Shown here piece by piece: positions 22,622-26,755 of a stretch of DNA of 64,000 bases (position 1 is the first letter of the stretch; each line of letters opens with the position of its first letter). The stretch spans positions 40,009,222 through 40,073,221 of the forward strand of contig CM068383.1 of the NCBI GenBank assembly GCA_034770075.1. Reading direction: 5' to 3'. The notes beneath the pieces are model-generated. The model made no database searches, had not been told where the DNA came from, and was given only the letters and a program-made list of their open reading frames with translations. The position numbers and the translations under genes are program-made. Origin of the DNA: Aralia elata (lineage: Eukaryota > Streptophyta > Magnoliopsida > Apiales > Araliaceae).

Positions 22622-23382
22622 CACATAAATAAAAATTTATCATTTCCCGAACATTTCAGATCTTACTATTTGGAAATTGTGTTTTTGTATTTTATAATCA
22701 TTTTCTCCCTGTTTCACCTTTCTGAAAATCATCTGTCCAAAAGAAAATTCAAGTCAGGAAGTAATAATTCGTTAAGTGGTATATTTTCCTTTTTATCTTT
22801 TGCCCAACATATAAATGCAGATATTTATTAAAACTAACTGAATGTGCATATCTTTTGTCTGTATCCTGAAAATGATCTTTCATATTTTGATTTGGTTCTG
22901 AGTATGTTGTAATTAACTAATATCAGGCATTTGATTTGGTGACGATGAAACCCGAAGAGATGGATTTCACAGCAACAGTCGAGTTGGAACCTAAGTTGGA
23001 TGTTTCTCCAAACTACACAGATTCAGCGCCTAGAACAACCTGGTGTTATGGAGTCGTCTTGTGGTTTGAAACTGGTTTTACGAGTAGGTTCTGTCACGAA
23101 ATGCCAACAGTTTTGTCCACCTCCCCATACACTCCCAAAACACACTGGTCTCAAACGATATTCACTTTCCAGGAAGCAATTGCAATAGCATCAGGGAAAC
23201 CAAACGTCGAGGAATCGGCAGCAGTAGGTACCCAAGCCTGCCCAGCAGTGAAAATGCATTCGCGCATCAGTATTGCACGTGCTCTTGAGCATCGCAGCAT
23301 TGACATTGCCATTGAAACAACTGCAATTGGGTATGATGGTCGGAAGCGCAATTGGCCGGTGCAAATATTTAATTTATGTTAG
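174..23382 (+). CDS. PRMT3: PRMT3: zinc-finger protein arginine N-methyltransferase, 5'-partial, six exons
   Basis: Join of 174-728, 835-932, 3780-3858, 4064-4324, 4427-4594 and 22927-23382: 1617 nt, 538 residues plus stop, with matching phases and GT-AG borders. Residues 6-24 hold the Cys-X2-Cys/His zinc-finger half (CWACGISF, then a His cluster), followed by an acidic region. The SAM-binding motif I VLDVGCGTG is at 207-215, the post-I acidic residue is Glu233, the double-E loop SEWMGYCLLYE has Glu295 and Glu304, and the THW loop is at 459-461. This is the full catalytic core of a type I PRMT. The family transfers methyl groups from SAM to arginine; PRMT3 acts in the cytosol, classically on ribosomal protein uS5 (RPS2). 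The N-terminus, probably some 60 residues, is before the window. No break is seen in the frame, so the gene looks functional if the 18.3 kb intron is spliced. Confidence 0.93.
835..932 (+). CDS. PRMT3: PRMT3 exon: SAM-binding motif I
   Basis: Acceptor AG at 833-834 and donor GTGAGT at 933. Codes VRTDAYRRAILDN, then VLDVGCGTGIL, and ends two bases into a serine codon. Too short to appear as a long open frame, but the motif and the phase (2) match its neighbours. Confidence 0.9.
1176..1184. repeat. Target site duplication, left copy of MULE
   Basis: AATTATTAA, identical to 2594-2602. Confidence 0.85.
1185..2593. mobile_element. Non-autonomous Mutator-like element (MULE), 1.4 kb
   Basis: The left end GGCTTAAATATAAATTATTA and the right end are inverted copies. 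The inverted homology runs about 150 bp inward and includes matching segments around CAATTGAAGTTG and TGACGT. It is flanked by a perfect 9-bp duplication AATTATTAA. Long terminal inverted repeats plus 9-bp TSD are typical of Mutator. No transposase frame is seen; the open frames inside are short and overlap on both strands. Confidence 0.82.
2594..2602. repeat. Target site duplication, right copy of MULE
   Basis: AATTATTAA, identical to 1176-1184. Confidence 0.85.
2641..2692. repeat. Poly-C / poly-A low-complexity tract
   Basis: About twenty consecutive C residues, then fourteen A. Glycine-rich open frames on the opposite strand come only from this tract. Its length may be unreliable in sequencing. 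Confidence 0.9.
2934..2972. repeat. GT/GC alternating purine-pyrimidine tract
   Basis: (GT)n followed by GCGCGCATGCGCGTG. Alternating purine-pyrimidine sequence that could adopt Z-DNA; no gene. Confidence 0.7.
3780..3858 (+). CDS. PRMT3: PRMT3 exon: post-motif I
   Basis: Acceptor CACTAG at 3774-3779 and donor GTAACC at 3859. It completes the split serine and codes LFAAQAGASRVIAVEASEKM. Glu233 (GTT GAA) is the ribose-binding acidic residue of the family. Confidence 0.9.
4064..4324 (+). CDS. PRMT3: PRMT3 exon: double-E loop
   Basis: Acceptor GTGCAG at 4058-4063 and donor GTGAGA at 4325, 87 codons. Holds SEWMGYCLLYETM, the PRMT double-E loop that binds the substrate arginine, and LKPGGAILPD. 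Confidence 0.92.
4427..4594 (+). CDS. PRMT3: PRMT3 exon: start of the beta-barrel region
   Basis: Acceptor TTCTAG at 4421-4426 and donor GTTAGT at 4595, 56 codons (FVAGFGKGATSIPFWENVYG to VVLQ). It joins in phase 0 to the last exon 18.3 kb away. Confidence 0.9.
5420..5693. mobile_element. Stowaway-like MITE
   Basis: Left end CTCCCTTGGTTCC and right end GGAAAGGAGGGAG are inverted, with TA at 5418-5419 and 5694-5695. About 274 bp, AT-rich, non-coding. The CTCCCT terminus and TA target are typical of Stowaway/Tc1-mariner MITEs. Confidence 0.75.
5717..5721. repeat. TSD of element D, left
   Basis: TAAGA, identical to 19232-19236. Confidence 0.75.
6119..6130 (-). promoter_or_regulatory. LTR core promoter TATA box of D 3' LTR
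   Basis: TATAAATAGG on the minus strand (6119-6128). The same TATAAATA lies at the matching place in the other LTRs of this family (11947, 12387, 17764, 43510, 46025, 49755, 52555, 56510). Confidence 0.6.
6277..6414 (-). repeat. GC-rich palindromic repeat cluster in D U3
   Basis: Five irregular copies of GAGGCTGGGGCCTCG-like sequence (around 6278, 6308, 6340, 6369, 6400), each with GGCC symmetry. They sit between the pol stop and the TATA box. The 5' LTR has the same cluster at 18864-19003. Confidence 0.75.
6519..6818 (-). pseudogene. Pol C-terminus of D, running through the polypurine tract into U3
   Basis: 99 codons: GPFQVLERINDNAYKLDLPG is the end of the integrase, followed by NPFQEERNDEDMPSS and VGPVTRARAKRFKEGL. 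The codons for QEER are the polypurine tract and NDEDM straddles the LTR border, so the last ~42 residues come from U3. A frameshift around 6820 separates it from the integrase core frame (6701-7198). Confidence 0.75.
6646..6658 (-). other. Polypurine tract of D
   Basis: AAGAGGAGAGGAA on the minus strand, directly before the LTR start TGATGAGG. This primes plus-strand DNA in LTR elements and fixes the LTR border. Confidence 0.82.
6701..7198 (-). pseudogene. D integrase, C-terminal half
   Basis: 165 codons with FAYNRSVHSATNFSPFEIVYG and GDWVWLHMRKKRFP, the conserved integrase region after the DDE core. It overlaps in another frame with 7170-7685, so at least one frameshift lies near 7190, and it shifts again near 6820. 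Confidence 0.8.
7170..7685 (-). pseudogene. D integrase core (DDE)
   Basis: Holds CDKCITCRQSK (the zinc Cys pair), MDFVLGLPRSKRG (first Asp), TIVSDKDTKFLS (second Asp) and QPQTDGQTEVVN (Glu), the D,D,E catalytic set. The zinc-binding His pair is in the adjacent frame 7603-7806. Frameshifts at both ends make it inactive as it stands. Confidence 0.85.
7603..7806 (-). pseudogene. D integrase N-terminal zinc-binding part
   Basis: 67 codons with YFKVDGFLFRENKLCIP and ESHGGDLMGHFGVDKTF, the His-containing start of the integrase HHCC module. It shifts frame near 7640 against the Cys pair downstream. Confidence 0.75.
7955..8368 (-). pseudogene. D RNase H
   Basis: 137 codons: FEIECDASGLGIGVVLMQ with the first catalytic Asp, YDKELYTLVRALE with Glu, and FVIHTDHESLKYLKGQ with the next Asp: the Ty3/gypsy RNase H pattern. 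A stop (TAA near 8381) separates it from the RT thumb. Confidence 0.85.
8384..8698 (-). pseudogene. D reverse transcriptase, thumb and connection
   Basis: 104 codons: ILIYSKNLGEHALHLKSILD, then FLGFVVSSQGVQVDEEKI and FHGIASFYQRFVRNFS. It opens just after the site where the YxDD box should be, and is out of frame with the palm (8680-9093). Confidence 0.82.
8680..9093 (-). pseudogene. D reverse transcriptase, palm and fingers, YxDD lost
   Basis: 137 codons: VILVPTKDGKWHMCIDCRAV, KIDLKSGYHQIRM (first catalytic Asp) and LTNAPSTFMRLMNHVLRPFI. Where C reads VVVYFDDILIYSKN (near 48710), D has a short deletion and a frameshift at about 8685-8700 that removes the aspartate pair. RT of this copy is therefore dead. 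Confidence 0.85.
9106..9348 (-). pseudogene. D pol, segment between protease and RT
   Basis: 80 codons: FPEELPQGLPPIRKIEHQID and GATIPNRPTYRSNP, the conserved lead-in to Ty3/gypsy RT. A stop/frameshift near 9100 separates it from the RT palm. Confidence 0.8.
9349..9578 (-). other. Charged low-complexity linker of D pol
   Basis: T/C-rich on the plus strand, so Glu/Lys/Arg-rich codons on the minus strand, with stops. A longer equivalent sits in A (15180-15420) and G (58005-58260). Confidence 0.5.
9579..10091 (-). pseudogene. D protease region
   Basis: 170 codons: an acidic lead (EIEEDSDADSMPP), then CCVVIDGGSCTNVASTTMVE, the aspartic protease active-site region of this family (IDGGS in place of the usual DSG), and GHVLLGRP. 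An in-frame 60-bp duplication repeats VPFTIDRYVDEVMCDVVPMQ (9609-9668 and 9669-9728). Confidence 0.8.
9609..9728. repeat. 60-bp tandem duplication in D protease/linker
   Basis: Two 60-bp units with one or two mismatches, in frame, starting CTGCATCGGAACC. Confidence 0.85.
10104..10157 (-). pseudogene. D gag zinc knuckle
   Basis: Minus-strand frame reads KCFKCQGRGHISSQCP, a CX2CX4HX4C zinc knuckle of the nucleocapsid. A stop follows it (TAA near 10099) and it is split from the main gag frame by a shift or stop near 10284. Confidence 0.8.
10284..11150 (-). pseudogene. D gag (matrix/capsid)
   Basis: About 288 codons from the likely start MSSSKDKG. Residues ~115-260 match the retrotrans_gag pattern: MKIPTFQGRSDHEAYLEWV, AVTWWDQM, IETWEEMKTVMKKRFVPSHY, LARFLAGLNWDIADLVE. 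An upstream ATG at 11168 is possible. The frame ends before the zinc knuckle, so the copy is broken. Confidence 0.85.
11151..11530 (-). other. D 5' leader
   Basis: Untranslated leader between primer site and gag, AT-rich; no open frame of note. Confidence 0.6.
11531..11542 (-). other. Primer binding site of D
   Basis: TGGTATCAAAAC on the minus strand, two bases from the LTR end. It differs at one or two bases from the initiator-Met tRNA complement TGGTATCAGAGC. Confidence 0.75.
11545..11984 (-). repeat. 5' LTR of D, inner part
   Basis: Starts TGATAGACTCTACG on the plus strand and matches 5722-6160 base for base apart from scattered differences. It stops at the insertion of A; the rest is at 18740-19231. 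TATA at 11947-11954 (minus). Confidence 0.87.
11980..11984. repeat. TSD of element A, left
   Basis: TAAGG; the right copy at 18740-18744 reads TAAGA. The intact site in the other LTR (near 6157) reads CATAAGGAAATAAG, as expected for an insertion here. Confidence 0.8.
11985..13361 (-). repeat. 3' LTR of A (1377 bp)
   Basis: Plus-strand ends TGATAGACTCCACGG and GGATCGTATCA. TATA at 12387-12394 (minus). A cluster of TTGCCGCGTGA-type repeats lies at 12592-12673. A degraded pol tail (NSSGPRGKDKLNDLG) lies in U3. Confidence 0.88.
13151..13432 (-). pseudogene. A: pol tail crossing into U3
   Basis: 93 codons: NPSQEEGND over the polypurine tract, then a serine/asparagine-rich tail inside the LTR. 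Compare D 6519-6818, where the same architecture is better kept. Confidence 0.5.
13362..13374 (-). other. Polypurine tract of A
   Basis: AAGAGGAGGGGAA on the minus strand, next to the LTR start TGATACGATCC. Confidence 0.8.
13498..14568 (-). CDS. A: long RT-derived/unknown frame, 356 codons
   Basis: The 356-codon frame starts IFVELVYDHVVYSRF, then SLHNLSLVDSGSNHVIPLEQ, and includes GKFVIIWVDDIPIFVNAWKN, which resembles an RT palm with a VDD box, and repeated FDPGIRRWM motifs near the end. G carries a homologous frame at 59187-59820, so the sequence was shared by a common ancestor. I cannot assign a function: it may be drifted pol rather than a working protein. The long uninterrupted frame is notable in a nested, old-looking copy. 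Confidence 0.5.
   Translation of the reverse strand: MIFVELVYDHVVYSRFHCSYLHEIHSRFSCPYIKLGFHAIQSLHNLSLVDSGSNHVIPLEQSSLHDLLLFEIDLKSVYHHLRVRYDLHACLVRSIGLTNALNVFVLNHILHSFMGKFVIIWVDDIPIFVNAWKNSLACVEFVCDHRQYAIEFSSGVVRSDLFIPLMSLLDSEFINVIGKGWVNFVLQIRDGLFYSKREKSMIHCVNSFEQCIKSLQGSVLNIVLVNYACKFEFLEFSVIRQKIHVDLFCFLFNPGIHVYLHIRCEKFQRLLFDPGAMEWMLVRMIEIIRFTFYPEIRQWIYLRMNEIIRLSFDPGIRRWMDMHREGFYILIFDPKGDKEFFIVLLAFILFHMRLFY
14742..15434 (-). pseudogene. A: Glu/Lys-rich region fused to an RT-like relic
   Basis: 230 codons: a highly charged E/K/R repeat (residues ~1-90, likely coiled coil), then SYKTAFLNTNQINFVLSSSV, ESPRQVGELNKVGIVDEDMS and LCIDFELVNKYRYS, which align to the start of RT in D (QVGELMEKG, CIDCRAVNN). 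The GYHQ box is unrecognisable. Homologous to G 58524-59177. Confidence 0.6.
15263..15586 (-). pseudogene. A: gag C-terminal charged segment
   Basis: 107 codons: MYREPLFSKEFMEDCWRQLQ, AQKEQDQSREEEDEKEYAAQ, then lysine-rich. G has the same text at about 57808-58000. No zinc knuckle is seen. Confidence 0.55.
15623..16004 (-). pseudogene. A: gag core pieces in two frames
   Basis: 15813-16004 codes NPFQGRKDLDAYLRWEEKME; 15623-15820 codes GEHPIETWEELKTVMRKRFV. Both match D gag (FQGRSDHEAYLEW; IETWEEMKTVMKKRFV). A frameshift near 15815 separates them, and the capsid C-terminal half is absent. Confidence 0.7.
16182..16190. repeat. TSD, left copy, of Mutator-like MITE
   Basis: TAGTTTCAC, identical to 17077-17085. 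Confidence 0.85.
16191..17076. mobile_element. Mutator-like MITE (886 bp) inside A
   Basis: Long terminal inverted repeats of about 180-200 bp (left GGCTGAATGACACTTATCAC; right end its inverse) around a core of almost pure A/T. A perfect 9-bp TSD TAGTTTCAC flanks it. No coding. It sits in the A leader and was inserted after A or its parent formed. Confidence 0.85.
17077..17085. repeat. TSD, right copy, of Mutator-like MITE
   Basis: TAGTTTCAC, identical to 16182-16190. Confidence 0.85.
17347..17359 (-). other. Primer binding site of A
   Basis: TGGTATCAAAGCT on the minus strand, two bases from the LTR; near match to the initiator-Met tRNA complement. Confidence 0.78.
17362..18739 (-). repeat. 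5' LTR of A (1378 bp)
   Basis: Same ends as 11985-13361 and only scattered differences by eye, so a fairly young insertion. TATA at 17764-17771 (minus). Confidence 0.88.
18740..19231 (-). repeat. 5' LTR of D, outer part
   Basis: Continues from 11984 after A. It contains the GC-repeat cluster and the U3 copy of the pol tail (18946-19231, with VGPVTRARAKRFKEGL), and ends TGTCCTCATCA. TSD TAAGA follows at 19232. Confidence 0.85.
19232..19236. repeat. TSD of element D, right
   Basis: TAAGA, identical to 5717-5721. Confidence 0.75.
19237..20430. other. Intron sequence without recognised genes
   Basis: AT-rich PRMT3 intron. Open frames at 19554-19957 on the minus strand are short and unlike any family I know. 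CACCAGGTTAAGGGAG occurs twice (20355 and 20406). Confidence 0.6.
20431..20619. repeat. 96-bp tandem duplication in the intron
   Basis: Unit GAGATATGAGAGAGGATGCT... at 20431-20526 is repeated at 20527-20619 with a 3-base deletion (GAC) as the only clear change. Confidence 0.88.
20620..21000. other. Intron sequence, nothing recognised
   Basis: AT-rich, no open frame, no repeat signature that I can see. Confidence 0.5.
21530..21571. repeat. (TA)n microsatellite
   Basis: About twenty TA units inside the hAT-like element. Confidence 0.9.
21812..22018. repeat. Inner inverted repeat around GT/TA tracts
   Basis: GTGAAGACAAACCT...GCAGCAAAAT at 21812-21841 is inverted at 21991-22017. Two direct copies of GGAGCA(C/T)GGGGATGTGTGTG lie between the arms. 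Short open frames here are microsatellite artefacts. Confidence 0.7.
22262..22926. other. End of the giant intron
   Basis: AT-rich. Holds a run of twelve G at 22349-22360 and a GTGTGTATGT microsatellite at 22556-22622, and ends with the last acceptor. Confidence 0.7.
22927..23382 (+). CDS. PRMT3: PRMT3 last exon: barrel, THW loop, C-terminus
   Basis: Acceptor ATATCAG at 22920-22926, then AFDLVTMKPEEMDFTATVEL. It carries CYGVVLWFETGFTSRFC, SPYTPKTHWSQ with the THW loop, and ends NWPVQIFNLC with TAG at 23380. The last exon is uninterrupted over 152 codons including stop. Confidence 0.93.
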   Translation, partial: AFDLVTMKPEEMDFTATVELEPKLDVSPNYTDSAPRTTWCYGVVLWFETGFTSRFCHEMPTVLSTSPYTPKTHWSQTIFTFQEAIAIASGKPNVEESAAVGTQACPAVKMHSRISIARALEHRSIDIAIETTAIGYDGRKRNWPVQIFNLC

Positions 23383-23728
23383 GGTCTTGCCAGTTGATTA
23401 GTTTACTTAAAACTTCTCACTGATCTGGCATGATGCTTCTGTTTGTTTTTTACTTGCCTTTCTGAGACTTCCCATTTATGTATGTTGTCTTCAAAGTTTT
23501 TTATTTTTAGGGGTATGGAAGGGTGGTTTGGATAAAACAATTTTGTGACTGGTTCCATTAGGTGCCAATTGCCATGTTAGAATGTCCAAGTATTTATCTG
23601 TCGTAAGATAACAATTTTGAGCCAAGTTGCATTAAAACCTAATGTTAAATTGAAGGGGTATCTTAAGTGGTTGGGATTATGTTAAGTTACTAAGTTCATT
23701 GAAGTGAACAATTATAGACTAGATTAAA
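23383..23728 (+). other. PRMT3 3' untranslated/flanking sequence
   Basis: AT/T-rich sequence after the stop. No clear polyadenylation signal that I would defend. Confidence 0.5.
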
Positions 23729-25157
23729 GGAATAAGCATTACACATCTCTGTTTTGCGGATGACCTTTTGATATTTTGCAATGGGGACTTGGAATCTATC
23801 CGTATTGTCCATGTCTGCCTCAATGAGTATTCTTGTTATTCTGGCCTTCATCCAAATCCTTCAAAAAGCCATTGCTACATTTCAAATGTCCCTGGTGGGG
23901 AAAAGGAAGCTATTTAATCTCTTGTGGGGTATCCACAGGGCTCTATCCCTGTTAAATTCCTTGGCGTGCCCATTATATCTTCCAAGTTAGCCATGATTGC
24001 ATTCCTCTACTTGATAGAATTACAACCTCGGCCCACCAGTTTTTGGGTTGCATGGGTTCATTTAAATTTGCTTGCTGACCATAACTTCTGGATGATCAAA
24101 GTTCCCAATGATTGTTCTTGGATTTGGCGCAAAGTTTTAAAGTTGAAATCCCTGGCAAAACAATTCATTTCTTACCGAATTGGAAACGGGGCATCTACGA
24201 GCTTGTGGTTTGACCCATGGCACAATGGTGCAGCTTTGGTTTCGTCCCTCTCTGCCTCTATTATCTCTCTATCTCGACTTGGGCCTAGGGCTAGAGTTCA
24301 GGACATTCTCTCTATAGATGGATGGCAATTACCCTAAAGCAATCTCTATAGATGGATGGCAATTACCCTAAAGCAATCGCGCTGCTATGTTACAACTTCG
24401 GGCTAATTTTAACTATGGCACCAGATTTAATACCAACGATGAGGACTCCATTCATTGGGGCTCAACTACCAATATTAAGGTTACAGCCTCCATAATTTGG
24501 AATTCTATTCGTTCCAAACAATCTCATGTCAGATGGCACTCTATTCTATAACATAAGCTTCACGTTCCTAGGTACTCCTTTATCATGTGGATGGCCATTC
24601 TGTCTAAGTTGCCAACTCTTGATCGTATTGCTCAATTCAATCACTCCGTTGATCCTCGTTGCTGCTTATGCTCCTACCACACCGAAAGTCATGATCATCT
24701 TTTTTTTGACTGTGGCTTCTCTAGTTTGGTTTTACATTCTTCTCTTGCTTATGGAGGATGGACAGTTGTGCCTGCCCGCTGGTCTGCTTTGCTGAATTGG
24801 TCACTCCAAGCAAAAGGTATCCGCAGGCAAATTTTTCATTTAACCCTTGCAACTTCTATTTATTCAATTTGGGCCGCAACTCCCGCTTTCATGGCAATCA
24901 TGCAATTCCAGCCTAGCATCTTGCTACTACTATTCTTAACAGAGTCAAATGTAGACTTACCTCCTGTGCTAAATTTCACAAAGCTAAACTTAATAGTTCC
25001 CTCCTTGTTTAGGATATTTAGGTCTCTTGTCCGATAGTTGGCATCTCATATGTGTGATTTTCCACATATGAAGCTCCCACTATTTTGATCTGGGATATGC
25101 CCCTTTGCTATTGTATATTTTTCTTCTTTTATACAATCTTAAATTTAGCAAAAAAAT
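23729..25157 (+). pseudogene. LINE (L1-type) remnant, 5'-truncated
   Basis: Begins inside RT: GISITHLCFADDLLIFCNGD with the FADD form of the catalytic box. Then PVKFLGVPII, an internal deletion, SWIWRKVLKLKSLAKQFISY, IGNGASTSLWFDPW and the zf-RVT style CCLCSYHTESHDHLFFDCGF. Several frames (23781-23990, 23924-24337, 24585-25037) show shifts. The 3' end AAATTTAGC plus poly-A (25141-25156) is the tail shared by all LINE copies here. It lies about 350 bp after PRMT3 in the same orientation. Confidence 0.85.
24310..24377. repeat. 34-bp tandem duplication in LINE remnant
   Basis: Two identical units beginning CTCTATAGATGGATGG. Confidence 0.85.
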
Positions 25158-25385
25158 AAGATTTCATTATGAACAAAGATTACATCAGAAGCTACTTTAG
25201 TCAAACACAACTAGATTAACCCCTGGCTAGTAATTTATACAGGTGTTAACTATTGTTATCTAGCTTAACCATAGTTCTAATAGAAAACAACCGTCAGTAT
25301 CAACTAATCTCGTAAGCGTATGACACGTGTCTCCTGGTAATAGTGCTGCTTCGTGTGCTAGTTGTTGTCAGATTTCACAATCAAC
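25158..25385. other. Short spacer without recognised features
   Basis: AT-rich; no coding or repeat signal I can name. Confidence 0.4.
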
Positions 25386-26658
25386 AATTACGTGCAAGTA
25401 TACACGATCAACAAGTAATAAAGTGGTAAATAGAGTATCGTTCCCACAGAGAAATATTGTGTTTTATACTTTCAACTACCAATCTAATTACTCTATTTTA
25501 TTAAACAATCACAATTTGAATATCGACTAAAACTAATTAAATTGAAACTAAGATCGATAACTAACACGACGGTTGAGATTCAGATTTTAAAGGCTTAAGA
25601 CTACAATATCCCCAGTTATGTAATATAAACGAATTTAACTACGTCATCCAATTATTTACTTAAATGGAGTTGCTAACAGGAATTCAAATTTATTTATAAG
25701 TCCTTTTCCAAGTGATCAAATAAATTTATCTAACCCAATTACTTCTGCGATATTCCTATGCAAAACTAAGAGATTAAATTCATTAAGCATCAATTCCCAA
25801 TAGTTACATGCAGCGAAGAGATTCCTATTCACTTCACAACCCTAATTATTTAACACATGCAAATAATTAAGAATACATGCTATCATATTCAGGTCTAACC
25901 CTAGATTTCATCTCTCGAATTCACCTAGAGTATTCCGCTAATTGTTGGCCAGACAATTAATCAATAAGCATAGAATAGGATAGACAACTCAATTTAAATA
26001 AATAACTGGAATCAAAGTAGATAATTAATTCATAAGCATAACTGGTTCAATTGTAGCCTTAATTTAAGGTTTAGTTCATGTTGAAAATAAAAACTAGAAT
26101 TCTAAAATAAGTCATCATAATTAATTACAAATTAGAGATAAAAGATTTAAAAGAAAACTCAATGAAATCTTCAATCTTCAATCCACCAATCTGAATTCTT
26201 CATGATGTTTGTCCTGATCTCCAATTTTCCTGCTCAGCTATGAAAAATCAATCTCTGTGTTGGTATCTTCAGTGCGTTGTATTGTCAATCTCCCGCTTTC
26301 TTGTCTTCATAAATCTCTTATAGTCTCCTCATTAGATTAATAATATGAATCCTTGTAAGTATCAACCTTCTAAAATAATTGATCCTGCTGAAAATCAACT
26401 CCTTTTCCTCCAGCCGCATCCTCGCCCCGCGCGAGAAATTCCTTCACAAAATCCTCGCCCCGACGAGAAAACAAGTTTAAAAAGCTTGCCCCGACGAGAA
26501 TGTCATGCACCAAATTTCTTTGTTCTTTTTCAATCTGCAGCCAGCTTTAACCTACAACATCAACACGAAAACAAATAAAAACATACTAAAAACACTTAAA
26601 GATTGTAAAGAATTAAGCCAAAGATGTACCTAACTCGTAGGTTAAAATCCACTCATCA
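25386..26658 (-). mobile_element. Athila-like LTR fragment or solo LTR (1.27 kb)
   Basis: On the minus strand it starts TGATGAGTGGATTTTAACC and ends near TTGATCGTGTATACTTGCACG. It is homologous to the LTR of J (42434-42841, 45410-45600, 50169-51009), including GTGGGAACGATACT, TTACTTGTTGATC and CTAGGGTTAGA. No gag is attached. Exact ends are approximate. A GC-rich repeat cluster lies at 26419-26500. Confidence 0.6.
26419..26500 (-). repeat. GC palindrome cluster in Athila-like LTR
   Basis: Three copies of CTCGCCCCGACGAGAA-like sequence (26420, 26454-26469, 26485-26500). The middle copy is the exact reverse complement of 16 bases in the C element cluster (46335-46350). Confidence 0.75.
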
Positions 26659-26755
26659 CTAGTCCACATTAATGCCAGCCCACAAATTCTAAACTAGTAG
26701 TCTTGTGAAGGCCTTGTGCTAGCTTGTGTTGGAGCTCAACTAGCTTAGCTACTGG
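26659..26755. other. Spacer before element I
   Basis: No recognised feature. The last five bases ACTGG (26751-26755) are the left TSD of I (right copy ATTGG at 39258-39262). Confidence 0.6.

Larger units (their letters stand above)
4595..22926 (+). other. Giant PRMT3 intron (18.3 kb)
   Basis: Donor GTTAGT at 4595 and acceptor ATATCAG at 22926. Coding on the two sides joins in phase with no missing conserved residues. It holds a Stowaway-like MITE, nested Ty3/gypsy elements D and A on the opposite strand, a Mutator-like MITE inside A, a 96-bp tandem duplication, and a Stowaway-like MITE hit by a hAT-like element. 4595-5417 is AT-rich intron with nothing recognised. Confidence 0.88.

Noticed and set aside
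22553..22831. Val/Cys repeat protein
   Set aside because: Translation of a GTGTGTATGT microsatellite inside the PRMT3 intron.
26345..26578. 77-codon Pro/Arg-rich protein
   Set aside because: Translation of the GC palindrome cluster in the Athila-like LTR.
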